Source: Ga0077560 sp046330435 (GTDB lineage Bacteria; Actinomycetota; Thermoleophilia; Miltoncostaeales; Miltoncostaeaceae). Taken from it: a stretch of DNA of 64,000 nt. Both the position numbers and the translations under genes were made by a program. Under the pieces are notes generated by a model. That model had not been told where the DNA came from. It saw only the letters and a program-made list of their open reading frames with translations, and ran no database searches. Below, piece by piece: positions 1 through 7,045 of the stretch; the stretch's first letter is position 1; each line of letters begins with the position of its first letter. Location: contig JAXLST010000016.1 of assembly GCA_046330435.1 (NCBI GenBank), positions 62,001 through 126,000 of the forward strand, given 5' to 3'.

Positions 1-88
1 CCTTCGCCGCAAGCTCGGTGACGATCCCGGTTCGCCCAGATTCGTGCAAACCGTGCGCGGGGTCGGATACCGCATGGGGACCGGATGA
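1..88 (+). CDS. OmpR-family response regulator, C-terminal fragment
   Basis: Only the last 28 codons are in the window, in the frame beginning at base 2. They encode the end of a winged-helix DNA-binding domain: LRRKLGDDPGSPRF followed by VQTVRGVGYRMG, the wing and final strand typical of OmpR/PhoB regulators. The stop overlaps the start of the following kinase gene (ATGA), so the two are cotranscribed as a two-component pair. The tail is almost identical to the end of the regulator at 20336-21046, so this is the paralogous regulator of the left-hand unit. The receiver domain lies outside the window. Confidence 0.85.
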   Translation, partial: LRRKLGDDPGSPRFVQTVRGVGYRMGTG

Positions 89-1206
89 GCCGCCTGCGGC
101 GAAGCCTGGGGGCCAAGCTGCTGATCGCCCAGCTGCTGGTGGTCGTCATCGGCAGCCTCACGCTGCTGCTGGTCGCCGTCACCGCGGGTCCGTGGCTCTT
201 CGACCATCACCTTCAGGGGCGGCTGGGCGGCGTCCCGGCCGCCGTGGACGCCCATATCCACACGGCGTTCGAGGACGCCCTCGGCACCGCCCTCATCGGC
301 GCCGTCGCCGCGGCATCCGCGACAGCGGTGGTGATCAGCGTCGTCCTGACCCGCAGGATCGTCGCGCCGATCCGCCAGCTCGCCGACGGCGCGAGCCAGA
401 TCGCCTCCGGGCGGTACGGGATCACGGTCCCCGTCGTCGGTGAGGATGAGCTGGCGAGCCTGGCACGAGCCTTCAACGGGATGGCCGCCGCCCTGTCGAC
501 CACCGAGCGGACCCGGACCCGGCTCATCGCCGACGTCGCGCACGAACTGCGGACGCCTCTCTCGACGCTCGACGGGTACCTCGAGGGCTTGGCCGATGGC
601 GTCATTCCGCCGGACGCCGACACCTGGAGCACCCTGCGCGACCAGACCCGTCGCCTGTCGCGACTCGCCGAGGATCTGGCGCTGGTCTCCAGAGCGGAGG
701 AGGGACGGCTGCAGGTGCATCCGGTGGCCACCGACGCCGTCCAGTCGATCCACGACGCGCTGCAGGCCGCCCGTCCCGCCGCGATGGCACGCGGAGTCTC
801 CCTCTCGGTCACGTCACGCCCCGAACGGATCACCGTCCTCGCGGACCCCGAGCGCCTCCAACAGGTGCTCGGCAACCTGCTCGACAATGCGATCCAGCAC
901 ACCCCGGCCGGCGGGCACGTCGAGGTCGTGGCAGATCAGACGCCGGACGCCGTTCGCGTGGAGGTCATCGACTCAGGCGAGGGCATCCCGGCCGATGAAC
1001 TGGAACGGATCTTCACCCGATTCCACCGCGTCGATCCGGCCCGGACGGGGGTGAACCGCGGCAGCGGCATCGGCCTGACCGTGGCACGGGCCCTCGTTGC
1101 CGAGCACGGCGGCCGGCTCACCGCCGCCAGCGCCGGGCCGGGTCACGGCTCACGCTTCACCATCACCCTCCCCCGCGCCTCAGACCGCGAGGCCGAGCGG
1201 TGTTGA
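85..1206 (+). CDS. Membrane sensor histidine kinase (BaeS-like)
   Basis: The 373-residue protein has two membrane segments (about 12-34 and 68-90) flanking a very short extracellular loop of about 35 residues. A HAMP linker follows, then a dimerisation/phosphoacceptor helix with HELRTP (His about 153) and a HATPase domain with an N box (LGNLLDNA), a G1 box (DSGEGIP) and a G2 box (GSGIGL). It would autophosphorylate and pass phosphate to the regulator encoded just upstream, whose stop codon it overlaps. It is closely paralogous to the kinase at 21043-22161. The small sensor loop and metal-gene context suggest metal or envelope stress sensing, which is inferred. The family assignment is firm; the signal is unknown. 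Confidence 0.9.
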   Translation: MSRLRRSLGAKLLIAQLLVVVIGSLTLLLVAVTAGPWLFDHHLQGRLGGVPAAVDAHIHTAFEDALGTALIGAVAAASATAVVISVVLTRRIVAPIRQLADGASQIASGRYGITVPVVGEDELASLARAFNGMAAALSTTERTRTRLIADVAHELRTPLSTLDGYLEGLADGVIPPDADTWSTLRDQTRRLSRLAEDLALVSRAEEGRLQVHPVATDAVQSIHDALQAARPAAMARGVSLSVTSRPERITVLADPERLQQVLGNLLDNAIQHTPAGGHVEVVADQTPDAVRVEVIDSGEGIPADELERIFTRFHRVDPARTGVNRGSGIGLTVARALVAEHGGRLTAASAGPGHGSRFTITLPRASDREAERC

Positions 1207-1368
1207 GCGCACTCTGCGCGACAGACACTCGAACTCCGACCTTCACCCCTTCTGGCCGAGGCCCAGCGCGCCCTGTAGGCAGCGAAGAACGAAGGCCGCT
1301 TCCGAGTCAGCGCGCCGCAGAGCACGATGTGCGCGGTGCCGGCGTCTGGCCGGGCGTGACCTGAGCCG

Positions 1369-2102
1369 CTACCCAGCAGCGATCTGGGAGGCCAGGCCGG
1401 CCAGACCCGGCGGGCCGGTGACCTCAATAACGATGTCGCCGCCCGCAAGCCTCAGGATGAACTGGAGGGGCGCACAGCAGGATCCCTCCGCGGCGGCCAG
1501 AACCGCGAGCCGCGCCGCGATTACTGGCTGGGCCGGGAAGTGCAGGCGCATCCCTCCCGACACCTCTTCCCGCACGGTCGCCGAGGCGACCACCTGCCGC
1601 CACTCCGCGAGGCGACCGGCGAGTGCCGATGAGTCGAGCAGGCAGGCCTCGGACGGCGGCGGAGGGTCGGTCACGCACGCACAGCTGTCCGAGCACGGGC
1701 CTGACCCGACGCTGGGCGCCTCGAGTGTCCGCGCGACCTCCGTGACACGGACTGTGATGTTTTGCTGTTCCTGGGCCCGCCGATGGGCGTCCCAAAGCCG
1801 CTTCCGCAAGACTCGGGCGAGTTGCAGCCGAACCGATGCGCACTCCCACCATCTCGGGCCCGGAGCAGCATCGCGGTCTCCGCGAGCGACAACCCGAGCC
1901 CGCGTGAGTGAGCGGCGAACCGCAGGCGCTCCAGCGCAGCGTGGTCGTAGAGGCGGTATCCGGCGTCGGTGCGTCCGCTCGCGGCCACGACACCCGCGTC
2001 GTCGTAGAACCGGATCGCCGACGGACTGAGGCCCGTCGCGACGGCCGCGGCGGCGACCGTCAACCGCCCTGAATCAGGCAAGACCGGGGTCGGAGGCATC
2101 AC
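1369..2102 (-). pseudogene. MerR-family regulator, frameshifted
   Basis: The N-terminal frame (from 2102) encodes a MerR winged-helix domain: LTVAAAAVATGLSPSAIRFY, then DAGYRLYD, then GLSLAETAMLL. The reading then slips by one base near 1838, and the rest continues in the neighbouring frame to a stop at 1369. That part holds a helix running into CSDSCACV and then a second domain with GSCCAPL. MerR regulators with such a C-terminal cysteine-bearing domain are known. One missing G in the run around 1838 restores a continuous protein of about 244 residues. The gene overlaps the end of the upstream small membrane-protein gene and so sits last in the three-gene operon that starts at the MerR-type promoter near 2611. 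The cysteines suggest metal sensing (inference). The frameshift may be decay or a sequencing indel. Confidence 0.75.
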
Positions 2103-2295
2103 GCCATTTCCTCAGGGCGACGGCCGACCACACCAGCTCGACGACCCCGAAAGGCCAGGCCCCAGACGCGAATCCGTACGCCGCCGACATCGCACAGCCC
2201 CCGGCGAAGAACAGGACGAACTGCCGGCCTCTCCGCTCGAGGGCGTACATGGCCATCATGAACGTGAGAACGAGAACGCCGACCACCGTGAGCAC
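2074..2295 (-). CDS. Small two-helix membrane protein
   Basis: This 73-residue protein has two hydrophobic helices, about 3-18 and 27-42, and a third apolar stretch (WPFGVVELVWSAVAL) before a basic tail with LRKWR. The pattern resembles small unnamed actinobacterial membrane proteins ending in WPFGxVExVWxxVALRRW; no function is established. It is the middle gene of the MerR operon, 24 bases after the upstream transporter-like gene and overlapping the regulator gene by 29 bases. The context suggests a role in metal handling, but nothing in the protein itself shows a metal site. Confidence 0.6.
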   Translation of the reverse strand: MLTVVGVLVLTFMMAMYALERRGRQFVLFFAGGCAMSAAYGFASGAWPFGVVELVWSAVALRKWRDASDPGLA

Positions 2296-2319
2296 CGCAA
2301 CAGAATGACACCGTCACGG

Positions 2320-2577
2320 TCAGCACCGCCCCCCACCACGGCGGCGGAGGACGACCATGCCAGTGCCAACGATCGCGAGTGCGGCGGCAGCGAAGATCCA
2401 GCCACCGGTGGACGCCGCGATGGTACCGGCGCCGCCGGCGACCAACAGCGGCCCGGCGGCGCAGGCCGCCACGCAAGCTGCGGCAAACCCGCCAGCAGCG
2501 AGACGGCGTCCGGACTTCGCCCGCGGAATCGCACAGGCTCCGGAGCAGGTGTTGGCGGGCTCGGTCGACTCGGTCAT
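2320..2577 (-). CDS. Small two-helix transporter-like protein (MerF/MerT-like)
   Basis: The 85-residue protein has a short cysteine-containing N-terminus (ANTCSGAC), then a helix with a Cys pair (about residues 27-50, ACVAAC), a glycine-rich turn and a second helix ending in LRRRGGGRC. The two-helix hairpin with cysteines in the first helix recalls mercury-uptake proteins such as MerF, but that is similarity of layout only. I chose the start at 2577 because GAGGAG lies just upstream; a longer frame from 2619 would begin inside the promoter. It is the first gene after a MerR-type promoter with a perfect dyad and is followed by a second small membrane protein and the MerR regulator. Confidence 0.6.
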   Translation of the reverse strand: MTESTEPANTCSGACAIPRAKSGRRLAAGGFAAACVAACAAGPLLVAGGAGTIAASTGGWIFAAAALAIVGTGMVVLRRRGGGRC

Positions 2578-2610
2578 CGTGCTCCTCAGAGTGGGGGCCA
2601 GGAGATACCG

Positions 2611-2641
2611 AGGATGCACCTTCGAGTTGCTCGAAGGTCAA
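2611..2641 (-). promoter_or_regulatory. MerR-type overlong-spacer promoter with perfect dyad
   Basis: Read on the minus strand, a -35 TTGACC (2641-2636) and a -10-like CATCCT (2616-2611) are separated by 19 bases. The spacer carries a perfect inverted repeat, ACCTTCGAG-3 nt-CTCGAAGGT, at 2618-2638. A 19-20 bp spacer filled by a dyad is the hallmark of promoters that MerR-family activators untwist. The ACCTTC...GAAGGT arms resemble CueR/PbrR-type sites. Transcription would start near 2604 and read the two membrane genes and the MerR gene. Confidence 0.85.
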
Positions 2642-2985
2642 GGACGCGATGGGACATCGCCTTCAGCGATGCATCACCGGCCGGGGATACAGCGCGCCAA
2701 CCCGACCAGACAAGCGCCGCGCATCTTCTCCGCCACGCCCGAAGCCTGCGCCTGCTTCACGGCCTCCAGTCCAGGATACGGCGAGAGCGTCGGGGACGCG
2801 TTCGTGACCGGCGATGCCGGCCCGTCGCGCCGTGCCTTGGCATCCTTTCCAGTACGCGATAGGAGTCCGATCCACTCGAACCTCTCTCTCCTGAGACACG
2901 CCAGCCCCATCATCCTGGTGCTGTCTGCCGTTCTTTGGCGAAGTCCAGAATCCCCCGTCTCCCAGGACCATGTGCCGCATGCCGC
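2642..2985. other. Intergenic region, no gene recognised
   Basis: These 344 bases lie upstream of the MerR promoter and before a small plus-strand gene. Open frames here are of shadow type, with arginine- and proline-rich translations and no recognisable motif. I see no clear terminator or operator. Confidence 0.4.
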
Positions 2986-3180
2986 GTGCTTGACACCGAA
3001 TTCTGGATCGTCGAAGTAGGCGCGGCGGTCGCGGTGTTCGCCGGGCTGGTGTCGAGTGCCCGTGCCGCGGCCAAGGACACCCGCTCTGGTCGGTGGGTTC
3101 GGGGCGTGACAGTCTACGGCCTGCTGGTCGGTGCCGGGGCCGCGGCGCTCGCCCTCGGTCAGGTGCTTGCCTGGTGGTAG
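2986..3180 (+). CDS. Small two-helix membrane protein, unknown
   Basis: From a GTG at 2986 the frame gives a 64-residue protein with two hydrophobic segments: FWIVEVGAAVAVFAGLVSSA near the start and YGLLVGAGAAALALGQVLAW at the end. A basic loop (KDTRSGRW) separates them. An upstream ATG at 2935 would add 17 residues of poor membrane-protein character, so the GTG is preferred; the ribosome binding site is weak either way. It precedes the CDF exporter gene by 74 bases on the same strand and may be cotranscribed with it. Function is unknown. Confidence 0.45.
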   Translation: MLDTEFWIVEVGAAVAVFAGLVSSARAAAKDTRSGRWVRGVTVYGLLVGAGAAALALGQVLAWW

Positions 3181-3254
3181 ACCGGGACCGGACCTCCCGG
3201 CCGGCGCGCGGACCGGCACCATGGTGCCCCGCACCCGCCGGGAAGGGGTGACCG

Positions 3255-4205
3255 ATGTCAGGAACGGCTGAGGCCGCGACCAATCGCCGGCTGATCCGGC
3301 TGCTGTGGCTCTCGATCGCAGCAGCCATCCTCACGATCGGGCTGAAGACCGGCGCGTGGGCGCTGACCGGATCGGTCGGACTGCTGTCGGACGCGATGGA
3401 GTCGGTGGTGAACCTGGTCGCCGCCGCCGTCGCGCTCGCTGCCCTGTCCTGGGCGCAGAAGCCGGCCGACGATGAGCACCTCTACGGACACGCCAAGGCC
3501 GAGTACTTCTCGGCGGGCGTCGAGGGCGGGCTCATCTTCTTCGCCTCGGCGGGGATCGCGGTCACGGCGATCGACCGGTTCCTGCATCCGTCCGAGCTCT
3601 CGGACGTGGGGATCGGCGTGCTGGTGTCAGCGGCCGCCTCGGTGATCAACCTCGTGGTGGGGCTCACGCTGGTGCGGCAGGGGCGCCTGCACCACTCGCT
3701 GACCCTCGAGGCTGACGGCCGCCACCTGCTCACCGACGTCTGGACATCGGTCGGGGTCATCGCCGGCGTCGTGCTGGTGAGCATCACCGGATGGAACCGC
3801 CTGGATCCGGTGATCGCCCTCGCCGTGGCGGCGAACATCACGTTCACCGGCATCAGCCTCATCCGCCGCTCCGTCGGGGGCCTGATGGACCGCGCCCTCG
3901 GCGAGCGGGAGCACGCCGGCATCGACGCCGTGCTGGAGTCGTTCCGCAGGCGCGGCATCGAATTCCACGCCCTGCGCACGCGCCAGGCCGGCCGCCGCGC
4001 CTTCATCTCCGTGCACGTCCTGGTGCCCGGCGGCTCGACCGTCCAGCGGGGGCACGACCTCGCCGAGGACGTCGAGGACGCCCTCAGGGAGGTGATCCCG
4101 CGGCTCACGATCCTCACCCATCTGGAACCGATCGAAGACCCGCGATCGTTCGAGGACACCACCCTCGACCGTCTCCCGCCCGGCCCGGACACCGCCCCGG
4201 GCTGA
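3255..4205 (+). CDS. Cation diffusion facilitator (CDF) metal exporter
   Basis: The 316-residue protein has a six-helix membrane domain and a cytoplasmic C-terminal ferredoxin-like domain, as in CzcD/FieF/YiiP. Metal-site motifs are visible: LLSDAMESVVN in helix 2, YGHAKAEYFS in the loop after helix 3, and LEADGRHLLTDVWTSVG in helix 5. CDF proteins exchange Zn, Fe, Co, Cd or Mn for protons at the plasma membrane. Helix 2 carries S-D-x-x-E where many Zn-type members have H/D-x-x-x-D; metal choice cannot be read safely. AAGGGG precedes the ATG. It is the last cargo gene of the left unit, followed by the hairpin and iterons of the rep module. Confidence 0.9.
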   Translation: MSGTAEAATNRRLIRLLWLSIAAAILTIGLKTGAWALTGSVGLLSDAMESVVNLVAAAVALAALSWAQKPADDEHLYGHAKAEYFSAGVEGGLIFFASAGIAVTAIDRFLHPSELSDVGIGVLVSAAASVINLVVGLTLVRQGRLHHSLTLEADGRHLLTDVWTSVGVIAGVVLVSITGWNRLDPVIALAVAANITFTGISLIRRSVGGLMDRALGEREHAGIDAVLESFRRRGIEFHALRTRQAGRRAFISVHVLVPGGSTVQRGHDLAEDVEDALREVIPRLTILTHLEPIEDPRSFEDTTLDRLPPGPDTAPG

Positions 4206-4228
4206 GAACCGACACGAGCACGAACCCC

Positions 4229-4249
4229 GCGCCGGTCCACCGCCGGCGC
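4229..4249 (+). terminator. GC-rich hairpin at the edge of the rep module, copy 1
   Basis: GCGCCGG pairs with CCGGCGC across a 7-base loop, 24 bases after the CDF stop. There is no T run, so it is either a weak terminator or a structural element of the replication module. The sequence just downstream (CGCGCAGGACTGA, then CGGACTTCAAC) is conserved at the same place in copy 2 at 22265. Confidence 0.5.
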
Positions 4250-4327
4250 GCGCAGGACTGAGAAACGGACTTCAACGGACTGGGGCCCCCGCCACCCGTC
4301 GCTTTGCAGGTGGTTCTCGCGGTGGGT

Positions 4328-4416
4328 ATCGCGTGGACTGCCATGGTCGTATCGCATGAACTGCGCTGGTTCATCGCATCGACTGCCCTGGTGCATCGCA
4401 TGGACTGCCATGGTCG
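4328..4416. repeat. Four 22-bp iteron-like direct repeats, copy 1
   Basis: Repeats start at 4328, 4351, 4373 and 4395 (periods 23, 22, 22). The unit is ATCGCAtg, then GACTGCC, then aTGGTcg, with variation mostly at the two middle and two last bases. A 22-bp period equals two helical turns, as in plasmid iterons bound by initiator proteins. The stop codon of the rep gene lies inside repeat 2, so repeats 3 and 4 also encode the last residues. The same four repeats with identical spacing occur at 22364-22452. Confidence 0.8.
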
Positions 4417-4680
4417 GTGCGGACCCGTTCGGCGACCAGCAGGTGGGTGTCGCGCCCGGGTCCGGGTTCGATGCTGACGAGTCGGTAGCGGTTGGTGGCG
4501 AGGGTGACCTCCCGGGCAGCGCGGCGGAGGGTCGAGCGCTGATGGTGTGACCGGGTGGCGGTGACCCCGAGGGTCGCAAGCAGCGCCGCATCGACCGGGC
4601 GTCGGTAGGTCCCGGTGAACCGCTCTGCCTCCAGGAACACCAGGAGCCGTCGGGCGGTGTGACCACGCAGGGCCCGCAAC

Positions 4681-5979
4681 TGAACCGCCCCGGGTTTCAT
4701 GCAGGGCTGTTGGTTTGAGTCTCGGCCGTGGTGGCTGAGTGTTCTTGACGGTAGTGGTTGGTCTCGAACTCTGCGGGCGGGATGCGCCCCAGGTCGTGGA
4801 ACAGGCGGCGGTGGTTGAACCAGTCGACCCACTCGAGGGTCGCAAGCTCCAGGTCATCCAGGCCCCGCCAGGGCCCGCGGTTCCGGATCAGCTCGGTTTT
4901 GAACAGGCCGATGATCGTCTCGGCCAGGGCGTTGTCGTAGGAATCGCCGCGGCTGCCGACCGACCCGACGGCGTGGTTGGCGGCTAGGCGCTCGGTGTAT
5001 CTGATCGATAGGTACTGGGATCCCTGTCGGGTGGTGGATCACCCCGTCGATCTGTCGCCCGTCGCGGGTGCGTTCCCACACCGCTTGTTCGAGGGCATAC
5101 AGGGCGAGGTCGGTGCGCAGCGACCGGGATGCCTGCCACCCGACGATCCGGCGGCTGAATGCGTCGATGACAAACGCGACATAGACGAACCCTGACCAGG
5201 TCCGCATAGGTCAGATCCGCGACCCACAGCCGGTTCGGGCCCGTGACCCGGAAGTTGCGATCAACCAGGTCCCGCGGTCGCTCACATGATGGGTCCGGGG
5301 TGGTGGTGCGCCACCGCCGGCCGCGTACCGCACCGCGGATGCCGTGGGCGCGCATCAGCCGTTCGATCGTGCAGCGGGCGACGGGTGTGCCCTCCCGGTT
5401 GATCTGGGCCCACCTTGCGGGCCCCATAGACCCCGTAGTTCTCGGCATGGACCCGACCGATCACCCGCACCAGCTGCCCGTCGCGCACCGCCCGCGCTGA
5501 TGGGCCACGGCGTTGGCAGCCCAGTAGGTCGATGGGGCGAACTGCAGCACCCTGCAGATCGGCTCGACCCCGAACACCTGGCGGTGCGTGTCGATAAAGG
5601 CGATCACCGCTTGGGGCCGTCGAGCTCGGCCGCGAAGAAACCGATGCCGCCTTGAGGATCTCGTTGGCCCGGCGCAGCTCGTTGACCTCACGCTCCAAGG
5701 CCCGCAGCCGCTCCCGCTCATCCGAGCTCAGCCCGCCACGGACCCCGTGATCGATCTCGTGCTGGCGGACCCACCCCCGCACCGTTTCGGGTGAGGGCCC
5801 CAACTTCTCGGCGACCGAACAGATCGCCCCCACTGCGAGCCATGGCTTGGGGTGGCCTCCAGCACCATCCGCACCGCCCGCTCACGAAGCTCCGCCGGGT
5901 ACCTGCCCGGCCGCCGCTGATCAGACATGCGCTCATCCTCCTCAAGGAAAAGCGCCTCCACCAAACCCGGGGCGGTTCA
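4681..5979. mobile_element. IS3-family insertion sequence, degraded
   Basis: The 1299-bp element is bounded by perfect 17-bp terminal inverted repeats: TGAACCGCCCCGGGTTT at 4681-4697 and its complement at 5963-5979. It is flanked by a 4-bp target duplication, CAAC at 4677-4680 and 5980-5983. It carries an orfA/orfB transposase region on the minus strand that is broken by several frameshifts. It interrupts the copy 1 rep gene between the codons for Trp-Asn-Gln-Leu and Arg-Ala-Leu-Arg. Intact ends and exact duplication mean the insertion is recent enough to be legible even though the transposase reads as dead. Confidence 0.93.
4697..5928 (-). pseudogene. IS3-family transposase OrfA/OrfB, multiply frameshifted
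   Basis: OrfA begins at 5928 (MSDQRRPGRYPAELRERAVR), slips near 5831, and continues as a helix-turn-helix (AEKLGPSPETVRGWVRQHEI) and a leucine-zipper-like helix (ERLRALEREVNELRRANEIL). OrfB pieces follow in several frames: AFIDTHRQVFGVEPICRVL, then YGVYGARKV, then NRLWVADLTYA (first Asp of the DDE triad), then VYVAFVIDAFSRRIVGW, then SYDNALAETIIGLFKTEL (last Glu region), ending at the stop at 4697. At least five single-base shifts are needed to read it through, so no functional transposase is made as sequenced. Confidence 0.88.
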
Positions 5980-6702
5980 CAACTGGTTCCAGCTGACGTA
6001 GGTGACGTGTCCACGGCGCAGTTGCTCGTGCAGCCAGTCACCGAGCACCAGCATCCCGCGGTGCGCTGACCGGCCGGGGCGGTCGCGCTCACCGCGCTCC
6101 CAACGGTCGAGGAGTCCGAACGTGTCGATCCGGACCTCGCGCAGGCGGGCGTTGAACACGCGGGCCCGGAACGTCGCCTGGGTCAGGGAATCCACCGCCC
6201 GGGCCAGCTCGGTGCTGGCCCCGCCGCCGCGACGCCACCCCAGGTCATCCGCCAGGCCAGCGAGGGTGAACGGGACATGCCGGGCATCCGGGGTCCCGAG
6301 CTCCCGCCACCGCGAGCACACCCACACCAGCACATCGAACGACACGCCACCCAGGGGTGGTCCGGGGTCGATGCGCTCCACCAATCCCAGGCGATCGTGA
6401 GTGGCGATCAGCTCGACGATGCCGGTGCCGTAGCTGGCCCCGGGGTGCCACAGGCCCTTGCGGGCCAGGTTGCTCTCGATGCAGGCCCGGTCACTGGCAA
6501 GCCGCGTCCGTGCATCGCCCGGCGGGCCCACCGGGGCCGGGGTTGGTGCCGCTGGTTCGGGGGCCGCGTGTGCCTGTGAGGCCGCCATTGCGCGCAGCAC
6601 CAGGTCCCGCAGATCCGGGTCCTCAGGGAGCTCGATGGCGGCAACCGCTGCCCCGCTCACCTCCCAATCCAGGGCCGAGAATGGCGGACGCGGCAGGCCG
6701 GG

Positions 6703-6816
6703 GGTGGTAACAGGGTGGTAACTCGACCCACCGAGACCCACCGAAACCGGAGGCCCCAGCCGAGGGGCGAAAACCGCTCAGATGGGGCGGTTTGCTTGAC
6801 CCACCGAGACCCACCG
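6703..6816. repeat. Short direct repeats upstream of rep copy 1
   Basis: Two GGTGGTAAC copies (6703-6711, 6714-6722) are followed by paired GACCCACCG repeats at 6725-6743 and again at 6798-6816. The first set overlaps the start of the initiator gene. The same arrangement and spacing recur at 23433-23546. They are candidate initiator-binding or recombination sites; this is inferred from conservation between the two copies. Confidence 0.6.
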
Positions 6817-6832
6817 GCATCCGCCGGGGCTC

Positions 6833-6874
6833 CTTTTAATCCCAAGGTCACAGGTTCGAGCCCTGTACGGCCCA
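6833..6874 (+). other. tRNA-Lys(UUU) 3' half, attachment-site copy 1
   Basis: The 42 bases run from the anticodon loop (CTTTTAATC, anticodon TTT) through the variable loop and T arm (ACAGG-TTCGAGC-CCTGT) to the acceptor strand ACGGCCC plus discriminator A. There is no 5' half upstream, so it cannot make a tRNA. Such 3'-end copies are the usual scars of site-specific integration into a tRNA gene. A near-identical copy lies at 23563-23604 in the same orientation. Confidence 0.85.
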
Positions 6875-6923
6875 TGCCCAGAACGGCCTGAACAAGCGGT
6901 TCTCGCGCCACAGCAGGTGGACG

Positions 6924-6955
6924 CCAAACCCTCAGGTGGTAACACGAGGGTTTGG
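6924..6955. repeat. Inverted repeat just inside unit B
   Basis: CCAAACCCTC (6924-6933) and GAGGGTTTGG (6946-6955) form a perfect 10-bp inverted repeat. The 12-base loop contains GGTGGTAAC, the motif also found in pairs upstream of both rep genes. It lies 50 bases right of the att copy in the otherwise empty stretch before the kinase gene. It could be a recombination-arm or initiator site. Confidence 0.6.
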
Positions 6956-7045
6956 ATCTCGTGTGAACCGCCAGCCATGCGCTTCCACGTAGGTACGTAT
7001 CCACGTGGCCGATCCGGTGGTCGCGATCCAGCGTCGGGCGACCGG

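Larger units (their letters stand above)
4371..6741 (-). pseudogene. Replication-initiator-like gene (copy 1) split by an IS element
   Basis: The 5' part (6741 to about 5984) and 3' part (4680 to 4371) together match the intact gene at 22407-23471 residue for residue over most of their length. Shared stretches include SDRACIESNLARKGLW, FDVLVWVCSRWRELGTP, ARAVDSLTQATFRARVFN and GHTARRLLVFLEAERF. The layout, with an ordered winged-helix-like region and a late LRGHTARRL helix, resembles plasmid initiators of the RepA (PF10134-like) type; this is inference. Removing the IS plus one 4-bp duplication leaves 1068 bases in one frame, so the gene was intact before insertion. It sits between the iterons and the tRNA-Lys half. 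Confidence 0.75.
1..6874. mobile_element. Integrated metal-resistance unit A (right end)
   Basis: This is the right-hand end of an element that enters from the left edge of the window and ends at the tRNA-Lys half. Cargo: two-component pair, MerR operon, CDF exporter, then the hairpin, iterons, rep and att module. Assignment as an integrated plasmid-like unit rests on the module shared with unit B. The left end and any recombinase lie outside the window. Confidence 0.55.

Noticed and set aside
1143..1448. A 101-residue minus-strand gene after the first kinase
   Set aside because: It overlaps the kinase end and the MerR gene end, has no ribosome site or motif, and reads as a shadow frame.
4328..4416. 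The 22-bp repeats as a CRISPR array
   Set aside because: Repeats are directly adjacent with no unique spacers, occur only four times, and overlap coding sequence; iterons explain them better.
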